Shown here: positions 1 to 9,324 of the stretch, piece after piece
How positions within the stretch are numbered: the first letter of the stretch is position 1
Layout of the letters: the number at the start of each line of letters is the position of its first letter
DNA from: Sphaerisporangium sp. TRM90804
GTDB taxonomy: Bacteria; Actinomycetota; Actinomycetes; Streptosporangiales; Streptosporangiaceae
Length of the DNA: 64,000 bases
Direction: 5' to 3'
Assembly (NCBI RefSeq): GCF_029846175.1
Contig: NZ_JARWAC010000011.1
Span: 124,001-188,000, forward strand
Notes under the pieces: generated by a model
The model's input: the letters and a program-made list of their open reading frames with translations, nothing else
Told to the model about the DNA's origin: nothing
Database searches by the model: none
Position numbers and translations under genes: made by a program

Positions 1-9
1 GGAGAGCAA

Positions 10-306
10 GTGACCACCCACTACCTGGTGCTCTCCGCGCTGCTGTTCGCCATCGGCGGCGTGGGCGTGCTGGTGCGCCGCAACGCCATCGTGGTGTTCA
101 TGTGCGTGGAGCTCATGCTCAACGCCTGCAACCTGGCCTTCGTCACCTTCGCCCGCCAGCACGGCAACCTTGAGGGGCAGGTCATCGCGTTCTTCGTGAT
201 GATCGTGGCCGCCGCGGAGGTCGTCGTGGGGCTCGCGATCATCGTGACGATCTTCCGAACCCGCAGGTCCGCGTCGGTGGACGACGTCAACCTGCTGAAG
301 TACTAA
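10..306 (+). CDS. nuoK: NADH-quinone oxidoreductase subunit K
   Basis: Small membrane subunit of respiratory Complex I; it forms part of the proton-translocating arm and passes electrons from NADH towards menaquinone together with its neighbours. The 98-residue protein has three hydrophobic helices and the two buried glutamates typical of NuoK, in VELMLN (E34) and AAAEVVVG (E70). The GTG start is preceded by GGAGAG at 1-6. Length matches the family (about 100 residues). nuoL follows after 3 bp, so this is the middle of a nuo operon whose upstream genes lie outside the window. Confidence 0.97.
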   Translation: MTTHYLVLSALLFAIGGVGVLVRRNAIVVFMCVELMLNACNLAFVTFARQHGNLEGQVIAFFVMIVAAAEVVVGLAIIVTIFRTRRSASVDDVNLLKY

Positions 307-309
307 GAG

Positions 310-2223
310 GTGGCCGTGGAACCCGCTGAGATCGTCCAGCACTCCGGTGGAGTGGTCGGCGCCTCCTGGCTGATGATCGTCCTGCCCCTGCTGGGCTCGG
401 TGATCCTGCTGCTGGCAGGGCGCAGGTCGGACCGCTGGGGTCACCTGCTGGGCGTGGGCATGTCGCTGGCGTCGTTCGTGGTCGCCGTGCTGGTCTTCCT
501 CGACCTGCTCGGCCTCGGCGACGACCAGCGCCGGCGTCTGGTGGAGTTGTACGACTTCATCCCCGGCCCCGCGTTCGACGTCAAGATGGGTCTGCTGCTG
601 GACCCGCTGTCGATCTCGTTCGCCCTGCTGATCACCGGTGTCGGGTCGCTGATCCACATCTACTCGATCGGCTACATGGCGCACGACCCCGACCGCCGGC
701 GGTTCTTCGCCTACCTGAACCTCTTCATCGCGGCGATGCTCCTGCTCGTGCTGGCCGACAACTACCTCGGCCTGTACGTCGGCTGGGAGGGCGTGGGCCT
801 GGCGTCCTACCTGCTCATCGGGTTCTGGCAGCACAAGCCGACGGCCGCGGCCGCCGCCAAGAAGGCGTTCATCGTCAACCGCGTCGGCGACATGGGCCTG
901 GCGCTCGGCGTCTTCGTGATCTTCACGACGTTCGGCACCGTCGCCTACGGCCCGGTCTTCGCCGCGGCCCCGCAGGCCTCGCAGGGCACGCTGACCCTGA
1001 TCGGCCTGGCGCTGCTGCTCGGCGCGTGCGGCAAGTCGGCGCAGCTCCCGCTGCAGTCGTGGCTCCTGGACGCGATGGAGGGCCCGACCCCGGTCTCGGC
1101 CCTCATCCACGCGGCCACCATGGTCACCGCCGGCGTCTACCTGGTCGTCCGGTCCGGCGCGATCTTCGAAGGGGCGCCCACCGCCCAGCTCGTCGTCACC
1201 ATCGTCGGCGTCGCCACGCTGCTGGCCGGTGCGATCATCGGTACCGCCAAGGACGACATCAAGAAGGCCCTGGCCGGATCCACGATGTCGCAGATCGGTT
1301 ACATGATGCTCGCCGCGGGCCTCGGCCCGGTCGGGTACGCCTTCGCCATCGCGCACCTCATCGCGCACGGCTTCTTCAAGGCCTCGATGTTCCTCGGCGC
1401 CGGCTCGGTCATGCACGCCATGAACGACGAGGTCGACATGCGCAAGTACGGCGGCCTGGCCTCGGTCATGAAGATCACCTGGATCACCTTCGGCCTCGGC
1501 TACCTCGCGATCATCGGCTTCCCGCTGCTGTCCGGCTACTGGACCAAGGACGGCATCATCGAGACCGCGATGGAGCACAACGCCATCCTGGGCTGGCTCG
1601 CCGTGGTGGGCGCGGGCATCACCGGCTTCTACATGTCGCGGGTGTTCTTCATGACCTTCCACGGCACGCGCCGCTGGGACAAGGACGCCCACCCGCACGA
1701 GTCGCCCGCCGTGATGACCTGGCCGCTGATCATCCTGTCGATCGGCTCGGTCTTCGGCGGCGCGTTCCTCATCGTCGGCAACCGCTTCATGCAGTTCCTG
1801 GCGCCCGCCGTCGGCCTGCCCGAGGAACTGCCGACCTTCCACCCGTTCAGCGTCCCCGGCCTGACCACGCTCGCGCTCGTCGCGGCCGGCGTGGTGTTCG
1901 CGTGGATGCGGTACGGCAGGGCCGCGGTCCCCGAGGTCGCGCCCCGCGGTTCCTTCGTCACCGTCTTCGCCCGTCGTGACCTGTACGGCGACGCCCTGAA
2001 CGAGGCGCTGTTCATGCGCCCCGGCCAGTGGCTCACCCGCCTCGCGGTGTTCTTCGACAACCGCGGCGTCGACGGCGTGGTGAACGGCCTCGCGGCCCTG
2101 GTCGGCGGCACGTCCGGCCGCCTGCGCCGCGTCCAGACCGGCTTCGTCCGGTCGTACGCCTTGTCGATATTCTTCGGCGCCGCCCTGCTGGTCGGCGCAT
2201 GGTTCGTCGTAGGGAACCTGTGA
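310..2223 (+). CDS. nuoL: NADH-quinone oxidoreductase subunit L
   Basis: Largest antiporter-like membrane subunit of Complex I (637 residues, usual for NuoL). The membrane core shows the charged-residue signatures of the family: [18 protein letters not shown] around residues 157-174, and [19 protein letters not shown] followed by [18 protein letters not shown]. The C-terminal part is the amphipathic-helix/anchor region specific to NuoL. GTG at 310 is used here; a second in-frame GTG at 316 is equally possible and would shorten the protein by two residues. The TGA stop overlaps the ATG of nuoM. Confidence 0.97.
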   Translation: MAVEPAEIVQHSGGVVGASWLMIVLPLLGSVILLLAGRRSDRWGHLLGVGMSLASFVVAVLVFLDLLGLGDDQRRRLVELYDFIPGPAFDVKMGLLLDPLSISFALLITGVGSLIHIYSIGYMAHDPDRRRFFAYLNLFIAAMLLLVLADNYLGLYVGWEGVGLASYLLIGFWQHKPTAAAAAKKAFIVNRVGDMGLALGVFVIFTTFGTVAYGPVFAAAPQASQGTLTLIGLALLLGACGKSAQLPLQSWLLDAMEGPTPVSALIHAATMVTAGVYLVVRSGAIFEGAPTAQLVVTIVGVATLLAGAIIGTAKDDIKKALAGSTMSQIGYMMLAAGLGPVGYAFAIAHLIAHGFFKASMFLGAGSVMHAMNDEVDMRKYGGLASVMKITWITFGLGYLAIIGFPLLSGYWTKDGIIETAMEHNAILGWLAVVGAGITGFYMSRVFFMTFHGTRRWDKDAHPHESPAVMTWPLIILSIGSVFGGAFLIVGNRFMQFLAPAVGLPEELPTFHPFSVPGLTTLALVAAGVVFAWMRYGRAAVPEVAPRGSFVTVFARRDLYGDALNEALFMRPGQWLTRLAVFFDNRGVDGVVNGLAALVGGTSGRLRRVQTGFVRSYALSIFFGAALLVGAWFVVGNL

Positions 2224-3752
2224 TGCCCTGGCTCTCAATCCTGATGGGCGTGCCCGTTCTGGGCGCGCTGGCGGTCGCGGCGGTGCCCCGGGGCAACGCC
2301 AAGCTCGCCAAGCAGCTCACCCTCGGGGTGTCGCTCGTCGTGCTGGTGCTCACGCTGCTCATGGCGTTCCAGTTCGAGGCCGGCGGCCCGCGCGACCAGT
2401 TCAGCGAGGTCTACCAGTGGATCCCGGCGTTCGGCGTGCACTACGCCGTCGCCGTCGACGGCATCGCCCTGGTGCTGATCGCGCTGGCCGTGGTCCTGGT
2501 GCCGATCGTGGTGCTGGCCTCCTGGCACGACGCCGAGCGGGCCGACGCCAAGCGATCGGTGAAGACGTACTTCGCGCTGATCCTCGTGCTCGAAGCGATG
2601 ATGATCGGCGTCTTCGCGGCGACCGACGTCTTCCTGTTCTACGTCTTCTTCGAAGCCATGCTGATCCCGATGTACTTCATGATCGGGTCCTATGGCGGCG
2701 CGCAGCGGTCGTACGCGGCGGTCAAGTTCCTGCTGTACTCGCTGTTCGGCGGCCTGCTCATGCTGGTGGCCGTGATCGCGCTCTACGCCTCCGCGGGCAA
2801 GGGCACGTTCCTGCAGCCCGAGCTGATCGGCGCCATCACCGACCCGAACACCCAGAAGTGGCTGTTCCTCGGCTTCTTCATCGCCTTCGCGGTCAAGGCG
2901 CCGCTCTGGCCGTTCCACACCTGGCTGCCCGACGCCGCGGCGCAGGCGCCCGCCGGCGCCGCCGTCCTGCTGGTGGGCGTGCTCGACAAGGTCGGCACCT
3001 ACGGCATGCTGCGCTTCTGCCTGGAGCTGTTCCCGGACGCCGCCAAGTTCTTCACGCCGATGGTCATCACGCTCAGCGTGATCGGCATCGTGTACGGCGC
3101 GATCGTGGCCATCGGACAGACCGACATGAAGCGGCTCATCGCCTACACGTCGATCTCGCACTTCGGCTTCATCACCATGGGCGTGTTCGCGCTGACCGCC
3201 GACGCCGGCGCGGGCGCCACGCTCTACATGGTGAACCACGGGTTCTCCACCGGGGCCCTGTTCCTGCTGGCGGGCTTCCTGATCCACCGGCGCGGGTCGC
3301 AGTACATCGCCGACTACGGGGGGGTGCAGAAGGTCGCGCCCGTCCTGGCGGGCACCTTCCTGGTCGCCGGCCTGTCGTCGCTGTCGCTGCCCGGCCTGTC
3401 GACGTTCGTCAGCGAGTTCCTCGTGCTGGTCGGCACCTTCGAGCGCTACGCGGTCCCGGCGATCATCGCCCTGTCGGGCATGGTGCTCGCAGCCGTCTAC
3501 GTCCTGTGGATGTACCAGCGCATGATGGGCGGTCCCACGGCAGAGTCGGTCCGCGGGTTCCCCGACCTGAACCTCCGCGAGAAGTTCGTGGTGGCGCCGC
3601 TGATCGCGCTGCTCATCGGCTTCGGGTTCTTCCCCAAGCCGCTGCTCGACGTGATCAACCCGGCGGTCCAGGAGACGCTCACGAGCGTGCAGGCACCGCA
3701 GTTCACCCCGGCCATACCAGCGGCTGCTGACCAGAAGGGGGCAGGCGAGTGA
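2223..3752 (+). CDS. nuoM: NADH-quinone oxidoreductase subunit M
   Basis: Antiporter-like proton-pumping subunit of Complex I, 509 residues. Recognisable NuoM segments include FYVFFEAMLIPMYFMIG with its conserved glutamate, KAPLWPFHTWLPDAAAQAP and VGVLDKVGTYGMLRF. The frame stays open upstream to 2028, inside nuoL, but ATG at 2223 is chosen because it overlaps the nuoL stop (ATGA) and gives the normal hydrophobic N-terminus [16 protein letters not shown]. The 3' end overlaps nuoN by 4 bp, so all three large subunits are probably translationally coupled. Confidence 0.97.
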   Translation: MPWLSILMGVPVLGALAVAAVPRGNAKLAKQLTLGVSLVVLVLTLLMAFQFEAGGPRDQFSEVYQWIPAFGVHYAVAVDGIALVLIALAVVLVPIVVLASWHDAERADAKRSVKTYFALILVLEAMMIGVFAATDVFLFYVFFEAMLIPMYFMIGSYGGAQRSYAAVKFLLYSLFGGLLMLVAVIALYASAGKGTFLQPELIGAITDPNTQKWLFLGFFIAFAVKAPLWPFHTWLPDAAAQAPAGAAVLLVGVLDKVGTYGMLRFCLELFPDAAKFFTPMVITLSVIGIVYGAIVAIGQTDMKRLIAYTSISHFGFITMGVFALTADAGAGATLYMVNHGFSTGALFLLAGFLIHRRGSQYIADYGGVQKVAPVLAGTFLVAGLSSLSLPGLSTFVSEFLVLVGTFERYAVPAIIALSGMVLAAVYVLWMYQRMMGGPTAESVRGFPDLNLREKFVVAPLIALLIGFGFFPKPLLDVINPAVQETLTSVQAPQFTPAIPAAADQKGAGE

Positions 3753-5308
3753 GCGCGCTCTCCGCCGTGGCCATCGATCCGCCGACGATCGAGTACGGGG
3801 AGCTCGCGCCGATGCTCCTCGTCTTCGGCGCGGCCATCGTCGGCGTGCTCGTCGAGGCGTTCACGCCGCGCTACCTGCGCAAGTCCATCCAGATGCCGAT
3901 CACGCTCCTGTCGCTGGCCGGCGCGTTCGCGCTCACCGTCTGGCAGGGCCTCCAGGGCGTGCGCTCGGCGGCCGCCATGGGCGCGATCGCCGTCGACGGG
4001 CCGTCGCTGTTCATCTGGGGCGCCATCCTGCTGCTGGCCATCGTCAGCGTGCTGCTGATCAACGACGACGACCACTTCGTCGCGCAGGCCTCCGCCGTCC
4101 CCGGCAGCGCCGAGGAGGACCAGGCGATCAGCGACGGCGGGGCGCACACCGAGATCTACCCGCTCGTCCTGTTCGCCGTGGGCGGCATGCTGCTGTTCCC
4201 GGCCTCCAACGACCTGCTGATCATGTTCGTGGCCCTTGAGGTCATGTCGCTACCGCTGTACCTGCTGTGCGGCCTGGCGCGGCGCCGCCGCCTGCTCTCG
4301 CAGGAGGCGGCGATGAAGTACTTCTTGCTCGGCGCCTTCTCCTCGGCGTTCTTCCTGTACGGCACGGCGCTGCTGTACGGCTTCGCCGGGTCGGTCGACC
4401 TCGCGGCCGTGCAGGAGGCGCTCGCCAACGTCGGCGGCCAGGACGCCCTGCTGTTCATCGGCACGGCCATGCTCGGCGTCGGCCTGCTGTTCAAGATCGG
4501 CGCCGCGCCGTTCCAGGCGTGGAAGCCCGACGTGTACCAGGGCGCGCCCACGCCGATCACCGCGCTCATGGCGTCCGGCACGCTGATCGCGGCCTTCGGC
4601 GCGCTGCTGCGGGTCTTCTGGGTGGCGCTCGGCGACCTCGACACCGAGTGGCAGCCGGTGCTGTGGGCCGTCGCCATCCTGACGATGGTCGTCGGCGCGA
4701 TCCTGGCGATCACCCAGACCGACATCAAGCGCATGCTGGCCTACTCGTCGATCGCGCACACCGGCTTCCTGTTGACCGCGGTGGTCGCGACCGGCGGCGC
4801 CGAGCAGAACACCCAGGCGCTCGCCGGCATCCTGTTCTACCTGGTGACCTACGGTTTCGCCACGGTCGGCGCCTTCGCGGTGGTCACCATGGTCAGGGAC
4901 GCCGGAGGCGAGGCCGGGCACCTGTCGCGGTGGGCGGGCCTGGGCAAGCGGGCGCCCGCGCTGGCGGGCATCTTCGCGCTCTTCCTGCTCGCCTTCGCCG
5001 GCATCCCGCTCACGTCGGGCTTCTTCGGCAAGTACGCCGTCTTCGCCCCCGCGGTCGCCGGCGGCGCGACCGGGCTGGTCATCGTCGGTGTCGTGACCTC
5101 CGCGATGGCCGCGTTCTTCTACGTTCGCGTCATCGTCCTGATGTTCTTCAGCGACCCGGCCCCCGAGGGGCCGACCATCGCGGTGCCCACCATCGGTACC
5201 GCGGCGGTTGTGGCGATTTCGGCTGCGGCTACCGTAGTGCTCGGGGTTTTCCCGCAGCCGGTGCTCGACCTCGCGCACTCGGCCGCGCAGTCGTTGTTCG
5301 TCCGTTAG
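3749..5308 (+). CDS. nuoN: NADH-quinone oxidoreductase subunit N
   Basis: Third antiporter-like subunit of Complex I, 519 residues, with about 14 hydrophobic helices. Family segments seen are FVALEVMSLPLYLLCGLAR and FKIGAAPFQAWKPDVYQGAP, the latter carrying the lysine of the proton channel. GTG start overlaps the nuoM TGA (GTGA). This is the last nuo gene of the operon. The hydrophilic stretch near residues 107-130 (DDDHFVAQASAVPGSAEEDQ) is a loop between helices. The polyprenyl diphosphate synthase follows 12 bp downstream and is probably on the same transcript. Confidence 0.97.
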   Translation: MSALSAVAIDPPTIEYGELAPMLLVFGAAIVGVLVEAFTPRYLRKSIQMPITLLSLAGAFALTVWQGLQGVRSAAAMGAIAVDGPSLFIWGAILLLAIVSVLLINDDDHFVAQASAVPGSAEEDQAISDGGAHTEIYPLVLFAVGGMLLFPASNDLLIMFVALEVMSLPLYLLCGLARRRRLLSQEAAMKYFLLGAFSSAFFLYGTALLYGFAGSVDLAAVQEALANVGGQDALLFIGTAMLGVGLLFKIGAAPFQAWKPDVYQGAPTPITALMASGTLIAAFGALLRVFWVALGDLDTEWQPVLWAVAILTMVVGAILAITQTDIKRMLAYSSIAHTGFLLTAVVATGGAEQNTQALAGILFYLVTYGFATVGAFAVVTMVRDAGGEAGHLSRWAGLGKRAPALAGIFALFLLAFAGIPLTSGFFGKYAVFAPAVAGGATGLVIVGVVTSAMAAFFYVRVIVLMFFSDPAPEGPTIAVPTIGTAAVVAISAAATVVLGVFPQPVLDLAHSAAQSLFVR

Positions 5309-5320
5309 GAGTAGTGCTGT

Positions 5321-6316
5321 ATGGCCGCGCCGCCCGTAGTCGACCTGCCGTTCATCGACGAGGGGCTGGCAGCGGACATCGCCAGCGGCCTCGACGCCGT
5401 CGACAAGCTGCTCCGCACGTCCGCCGACAGCGAGGACGCCTTCGTCGCGGAGGCGTCCAAGCACCTCATCGAGGCCGGCGGCAAGCGCTTCCGCGCGATG
5501 ATCGTGCTGCTGGCGTCGCACTTCGGCGACCCCAGCGCGCCCGACGTCGTCCCGGGCGCCGTGGTCATCGAGCTGACGCACCTGGCGACGCTCTACCACG
5601 ACGACGTCATGGACGAGGCCCGGGTGCGCCGTGGCTCGCCGTCGGCCAACGCCCGGTGGGACAACACGGTGGCCATCCTCACGGGGGACTTCCTGTTCGC
5701 CCAGGCGTCGGAGATCCTCGCCGACCTCGGGCCCGAGCTGGTCCGCATCCAGGCGCGCACGTTCTCCCGGCTGGTGCGCGGGCAGATCCGCGAGACGATC
5801 GGCCCGCGGCCCGGCGTGGACGCCGTCACGCACTACATCGACGTGCTGGCCGACAAGACCGGCTCGCTGATCGCCACCGCCGGCCGGTTCGGCGCGATGC
5901 TCGCCGGCGCGCCGTCCGACGTCGCCGAGCGGCTGACCCGCGCCTGCGAGGCGATCGGCGTGGCCTGGCAGCTCGGGGACGACCTGCTGGACGTGGCCTC
6001 GTCGGCGGGGGAGAGCGGCAAGACCCCGGGCACCGACCTGCGTGAGGGTATCCGCACCCTGCCCGTCCTGTACGTGCTCGCCTCCTCCGACCCCGCCGAC
6101 GCGCGGCTGCGCGAGCTGCTCGCGGGGCCGGTGCCCGAGCGGGACGTCGAGGAGGCGGTGACGCGGCTGCGCGCCAACCCGGCCATGGAGCGTGCCCGCG
6201 CGGAGCTCATGTCGTGGGTCGAGCGCGCCCGCGTCGACCTGGCGGCGCTGCCCGACATCCCGGCCCGGGAGGCCTTCCTGGCCCTCTGCGACTACGTAGC
6301 CGACCGCTCCGGCTGA
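5321..6316 (+). CDS. trans-polyprenyl diphosphate synthase
   Basis: Chain-elongating isoprenyl transferase (331 residues) that condenses isopentenyl diphosphate onto an allylic primer. Both aspartate-rich motifs are intact: DDVMD at residues 94-98 (within HLATLYHDDVMDEARVRRG) and DDLLD at 220-224. The GKTPGTDL segment after the second motif is typical of long-chain synthases. Tight linkage to nuo suggests it makes the side chain of menaquinone, the quinone used by Complex I here; chain length cannot be told from sequence. AGGAG at 5308-5312 precedes the ATG. It ends convergently with rarD. Confidence 0.93.
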   Translation: MAAPPVVDLPFIDEGLAADIASGLDAVDKLLRTSADSEDAFVAEASKHLIEAGGKRFRAMIVLLASHFGDPSAPDVVPGAVVIELTHLATLYHDDVMDEARVRRGSPSANARWDNTVAILTGDFLFAQASEILADLGPELVRIQARTFSRLVRGQIRETIGPRPGVDAVTHYIDVLADKTGSLIATAGRFGAMLAGAPSDVAERLTRACEAIGVAWQLGDDLLDVASSAGESGKTPGTDLREGIRTLPVLYVLASSDPADARLRELLAGPVPERDVEEAVTRLRANPAMERARAELMSWVERARVDLAALPDIPAREAFLALCDYVADRSG

Positions 6317-6324
6317 CCGGCGCC

Positions 6325-6420
6325 CGTCCGGCGGTGAGGGCCTCGCGTCCAGCGGCGAGGGCCGCGACGGCACTCGTCCGGCGATGAGGGCAGCGCCGGG
6401 GCCCGTCCGGCGGTGAGGGC
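6325..6420. repeat. four-copy degenerate 17-bp repeat
   Basis: Four copies of CGTCCGGCGGTGAGGGC or near variants lie at 6325-6341, 6346-6362, 6375-6391 and 6404-6420, with start-to-start spacings of 21, 29 and 29 bp. They fill the gap between two convergent genes. Copies 1 and 4 are identical; copies 2 and 3 each differ at one or two bases. No clear hairpin or open frame explains them. Confidence 0.8.
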
Positions 6421-6426
6421 CGTGTC

Positions 6427-7344
6427 TCAGGCGGTCTCGAAGGCCGGTGCGGCCCGGTGCGCCCGCCTGACCTGACGGGCGTGGCGCAGGCCCTCCCAGG
6501 AGAAGACGGCGAGCGCGAGCCAGATGATCACGAAGCCCGCCCAGCGGCTGGCCGGCATCACCTCGTGGAAGACGAGCAGGCCGCAGAGGAACTGCAGGAT
6601 GGGCGCGATGTACTGCAGAAGTCCCAGTACGGTCAGCGGCACGCGGATCGCGGCGGAGGTGAAGAACATCAGCGGGATCGCCGTCACCAGCCCGGCCCCG
6701 GCCAGCAGCGCGGCGTGCCCCACCCCGTGGTCGCCGAACGTGGAGGTGCCCTGGGCGCTCAGGAACGCCAGGTAGCCCAGTGCGGGCAGGAGCAGCACCA
6801 GCGTCTCCACGGTCAGGCTCTCGGCCGCTCCGACGTTGGCGGTCTTCTTCACCAGCCCGTAGCTGCCGAAGCTCATCGCGAGCGTGAGCGCGACCCACGG
6901 CGGCCGGCCGTGGTCCACGGTGAGCACGATGACCGCCAGGGCGCCGAGGCCCACGGCGGCCCACTGCCACGGTCGCAGCCGCTCACGGAAGATCAGCACC
7001 CCGAACAGCACGCTCACGAGGGGGTTGATGAAGTAGCCGAGCGCCGACTCCACGACGTGGCCGGCGTTCACCGCGTAGATGTACACGCCCCAGTTCACCG
7101 AGACCAGCGCGGCGGCGAGGGCGAGCAGCGCCAGCTTGCGCGGCTCGCGGGCGAGCCCCCGGAACCACGACCAGTGCCGCCGTACGACCAGCACGGCGAC
7201 GACCGCGACGAGCGACCACACCACCCGGTGTGCGAGGATCTCCACCGCACTGGACGGCTTCAGCAGCGGCCAGTAGAGCGGGAAGAGACCCCATATGGTG
7301 TAGGCGGCAACGCCATACAGGACGCCGCGTCGCGAATCAGGCAT
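6427..7344 (-). CDS. rarD: RarD-type EamA transporter
   Basis: Integral membrane permease of the drug/metabolite transporter superfamily, RarD branch; substrate unknown. About 305 residues with ten hydrophobic helices and the family N-terminus RRGVLYGVAAYTIWGLFPLY, then RVVWSLV. The frame extends upstream to 7410, but the ATG at 7344 (MPDSRRGVLYG) begins just before the conserved region and gives the usual length. The RarD name rests on the conserved N-terminal YGLWGxxPLYW-like segment. Monocistronic on the minus strand and divergent from msrA. Confidence 0.88.
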   Translation of the reverse strand: MPDSRRGVLYGVAAYTIWGLFPLYWPLLKPSSAVEILAHRVVWSLVAVVAVLVVRRHWSWFRGLAREPRKLALLALAAALVSVNWGVYIYAVNAGHVVESALGYFINPLVSVLFGVLIFRERLRPWQWAAVGLGALAVIVLTVDHGRPPWVALTLAMSFGSYGLVKKTANVGAAESLTVETLVLLLPALGYLAFLSAQGTSTFGDHGVGHAALLAGAGLVTAIPLMFFTSAAIRVPLTVLGLLQYIAPILQFLCGLLVFHEVMPASRWAGFVIIWLALAVFSWEGLRHARQVRRAHRAAPAFETA

Positions 7345-7483
7345 GGGGCCTATCTTCGCTGCTCGCAGCCTTAACCACAAATAAGTAAGCCTTGCCGGAC
7401 CGTTAAGCAAAGCTTATTTGAGGAACAAGCGGGCCCCTACGATGGTTGAGGGTGACTGCAACGCTGTCTGACGGAGGTGCGTG

Positions 7484-8143
<660 letters not shown>

Positions 8144-8152
8144 CCACGAGCC

Positions 8153-8177
8153 GTGGGTCGTCCCCGGGGCGGCCCAC
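8153..8177 (+). terminator. hairpin after msrA
   Basis: GTGGGTCG (8153-8160) pairs with CGGCCCAC (8170-8177) in an 8-bp stem with one G-U pair and a 9-nt loop, 10 bp after the msrA stop. There is no U-tract, as is usual in actinobacteria. Confidence 0.5.
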
Positions 8178-8284
8178 GCTCAGCGTAGGGTTCTCGTTGC
8201 CTGGGGTCTACCGAAGTTGTTTTGCAGTGATGGTCTCGGCATCTTGCTGATGGACAGATCGCTTGCCATACATGTCGACGGCGG

Positions 8285-8719
8285 TCAGTCGTTCGGCAAG
8301 ATCGTGAGTCGCTGCCCCTTGGGCAGGTGGCGGGGAGCGACGATCAGATAGTCACGACGATCCAGAGTGGCCACCTCGCGGAGATCGAACCGTTCCGCGA
8401 GGGCGATCACGCAGGCGTCGACTGCTTGCAGCCGGAGTGAAGCGTAGGTCATGAGTAGCTCGGACATGCGACGGTAGTCGTGTGGAGTGACTTCGATGAC
8501 ACGGAGTTCGTCGTCTGCGATCGCCGCGCAGAATTCAGCGGCCAGAGCGAAGCTGCCCCGGCGCACCGGGTCCGTAAGCAAGTGACAGATCTCTGTCACG
8601 GCCAAGGACGGGACGACCAGGCGGGTCCAGTTCCGAGCGAGGAAACGTACGCAGCGGGCATGGTCGTTGTCCGACTTGTTGAACGCGGCGACGAGTGGCC
8701 CGGTGTCGCAGAGGATCAC
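8285..8719 (-). CDS. PIN-domain ribonuclease toxin (VapC-like)
   Basis: 144-residue PIN-domain protein, predicted metal-dependent RNase toxin of a type II toxin-antitoxin pair. The acidic active-site pattern is present: D5 in ILCDTGPLVAAF, E in VTEICHLL, D in AVDACVIALAE and D in ATLDRRDYL. The GTG start at 8719 overlaps the upstream gene's TGA (GTGA), the usual antitoxin-toxin coupling. It lies between msrA 3'-end copies 1 and 2, so it appears to be cargo of a small insertion. Its RNA target is unknown. Confidence 0.87.
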   Translation of the reverse strand: MILCDTGPLVAAFNKSDNDHARCVRFLARNWTRLVVPSLAVTEICHLLTDPVRRGSFALAAEFCAAIADDELRVIEVTPHDYRRMSELLMTYASLRLQAVDACVIALAERFDLREVATLDRRDYLIVAPRHLPKGQRLTILPND

Positions 8720-8895
8720 GCGGTGGCCGCCCCGCCCGACTCCTCGTGATGAGGGTAGGTCAGGTAGTTGTCATGGCGTGCGGCAAGATCAGAAGGTCCG
8801 TGAAGCGCACCGACAAGAGCGGCCAGATGCCGCGGTAGCTGCGGCTCCTCTAGGGAGGGTTCCTGGACGTCGCCTCCGGGATCGTCATGCGCCAT
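8716..8895 (-). CDS. putative antitoxin partner of the PIN toxin
   Basis: 59-residue acidic protein starting MAHDDPGGDVQEP, encoded directly upstream of the PIN toxin with a 4-bp overlap. Position, size and coupling indicate an antitoxin; I do not recognise its DNA-binding fold, so the family is open. The frame extends to 9003, but the extension is arginine-rich and unlike a coding start; ATG at 8895 is preferred. The pair would normally autorepress from the 8896-9127 region. Confidence 0.6.
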   Translation of the reverse strand: MAHDDPGGDVQEPSLEEPQLPRHLAALVGALHGPSDLAARHDNYLTYPHHEESGGAATA

Positions 8896-9127
8896 GACCC
8901 AAGTGTAAGCGCGAACGCTTACCTCGGGCGGGTCTCTGTGCCTTCCCGCTTTGGTGTCCCGCTTCCAAGCGCCATCCTGCTCTGTCAGTCTCCGACGTGG
9001 CACAGATTTGCCGGCTCACGCTATGGCGGATCTCCCGAGAGGTCCAAGACGGATCCAACGAACCGCTGGATAGCGCGAGGGTGTTGGGTCTGGCGGATGG
9101 CGGCGTCTGCTGCTTGAAGTGAAGTGT
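8896..9127. other. intergenic region upstream of the toxin-antitoxin pair
   Basis: No gene seen. It must hold the minus-strand promoter of the antitoxin. A sequence at 8995-9013 (GTGGCACAGATTTGCCGG, imperfect dyad) loosely resembles the palindromes upstream of the DUF4143 gene at 10629-10663. The region ends at the left edge of msrA repeat copy 2. Confidence 0.4.
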
Positions 9128-9229
9128 TACCACCAGCAGTACCTCTACAAGGTCCCCCACGGCTACTGCGGCACAGGCGGCACCGGCGTCAGCTGCCCCA
9201 TAGGCCTGACCACCGGCGAGGCCTGACCA
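9128..9229 (+). repeat. msrA 3'-end repeat, copy 2 (orphan)
   Basis: 102-bp copy of the msrA terminus without the rest of the gene. It keeps the reading frame ([18 protein letters not shown] onward, then TGA); only two bases differ from copy 1 (N to H and I to T changes). It is followed at once by a strong hairpin that could be the original msrA terminator. Confidence 0.93.
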
Positions 9230-9237
9230 GCTCTGTC

Positions 9238-9268
9238 GCGGGCCGCACCACGTCCCGGTGCGGCCCGC
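9238..9268 (+). terminator. strong hairpin after msrA repeat copy 2
   Basis: Perfect 12-bp stem: GCGGGCCGCACC (9238-9249) and GGTGCGGCCCGC (9257-9268), 7-nt loop, located 9 bp after the orphan msrA stop. Its quality and spacing suggest the ancestral msrA terminator, displaced by the inserted segment. Confidence 0.75.
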
Positions 9269-9324
9269 AGTCATGTGTGCTTGGCGGGGCGCCCGACGGC
9301 GCCGGCGGGCCTGAATTCGATTGG

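Noticed and set aside
2235-3287. Long minus-strand open frame opposite nuoM
   Set aside because: Rich in His, Gln, Arg and Gly with no domain; it is the antisense shadow of a certain gene in GC-rich DNA.
4250-6970. 906-codon minus-strand open frame across nuoN, the polyprenyl synthase and rarD
   Set aside because: Spans three certain genes in another frame and has low-complexity composition.
8995-9013. Degenerate match to the GGCAGATCTGCC palindrome upstream of the toxin-antitoxin pair
   Set aside because: Two inserted bases and broken symmetry; too weak to claim a shared operator.
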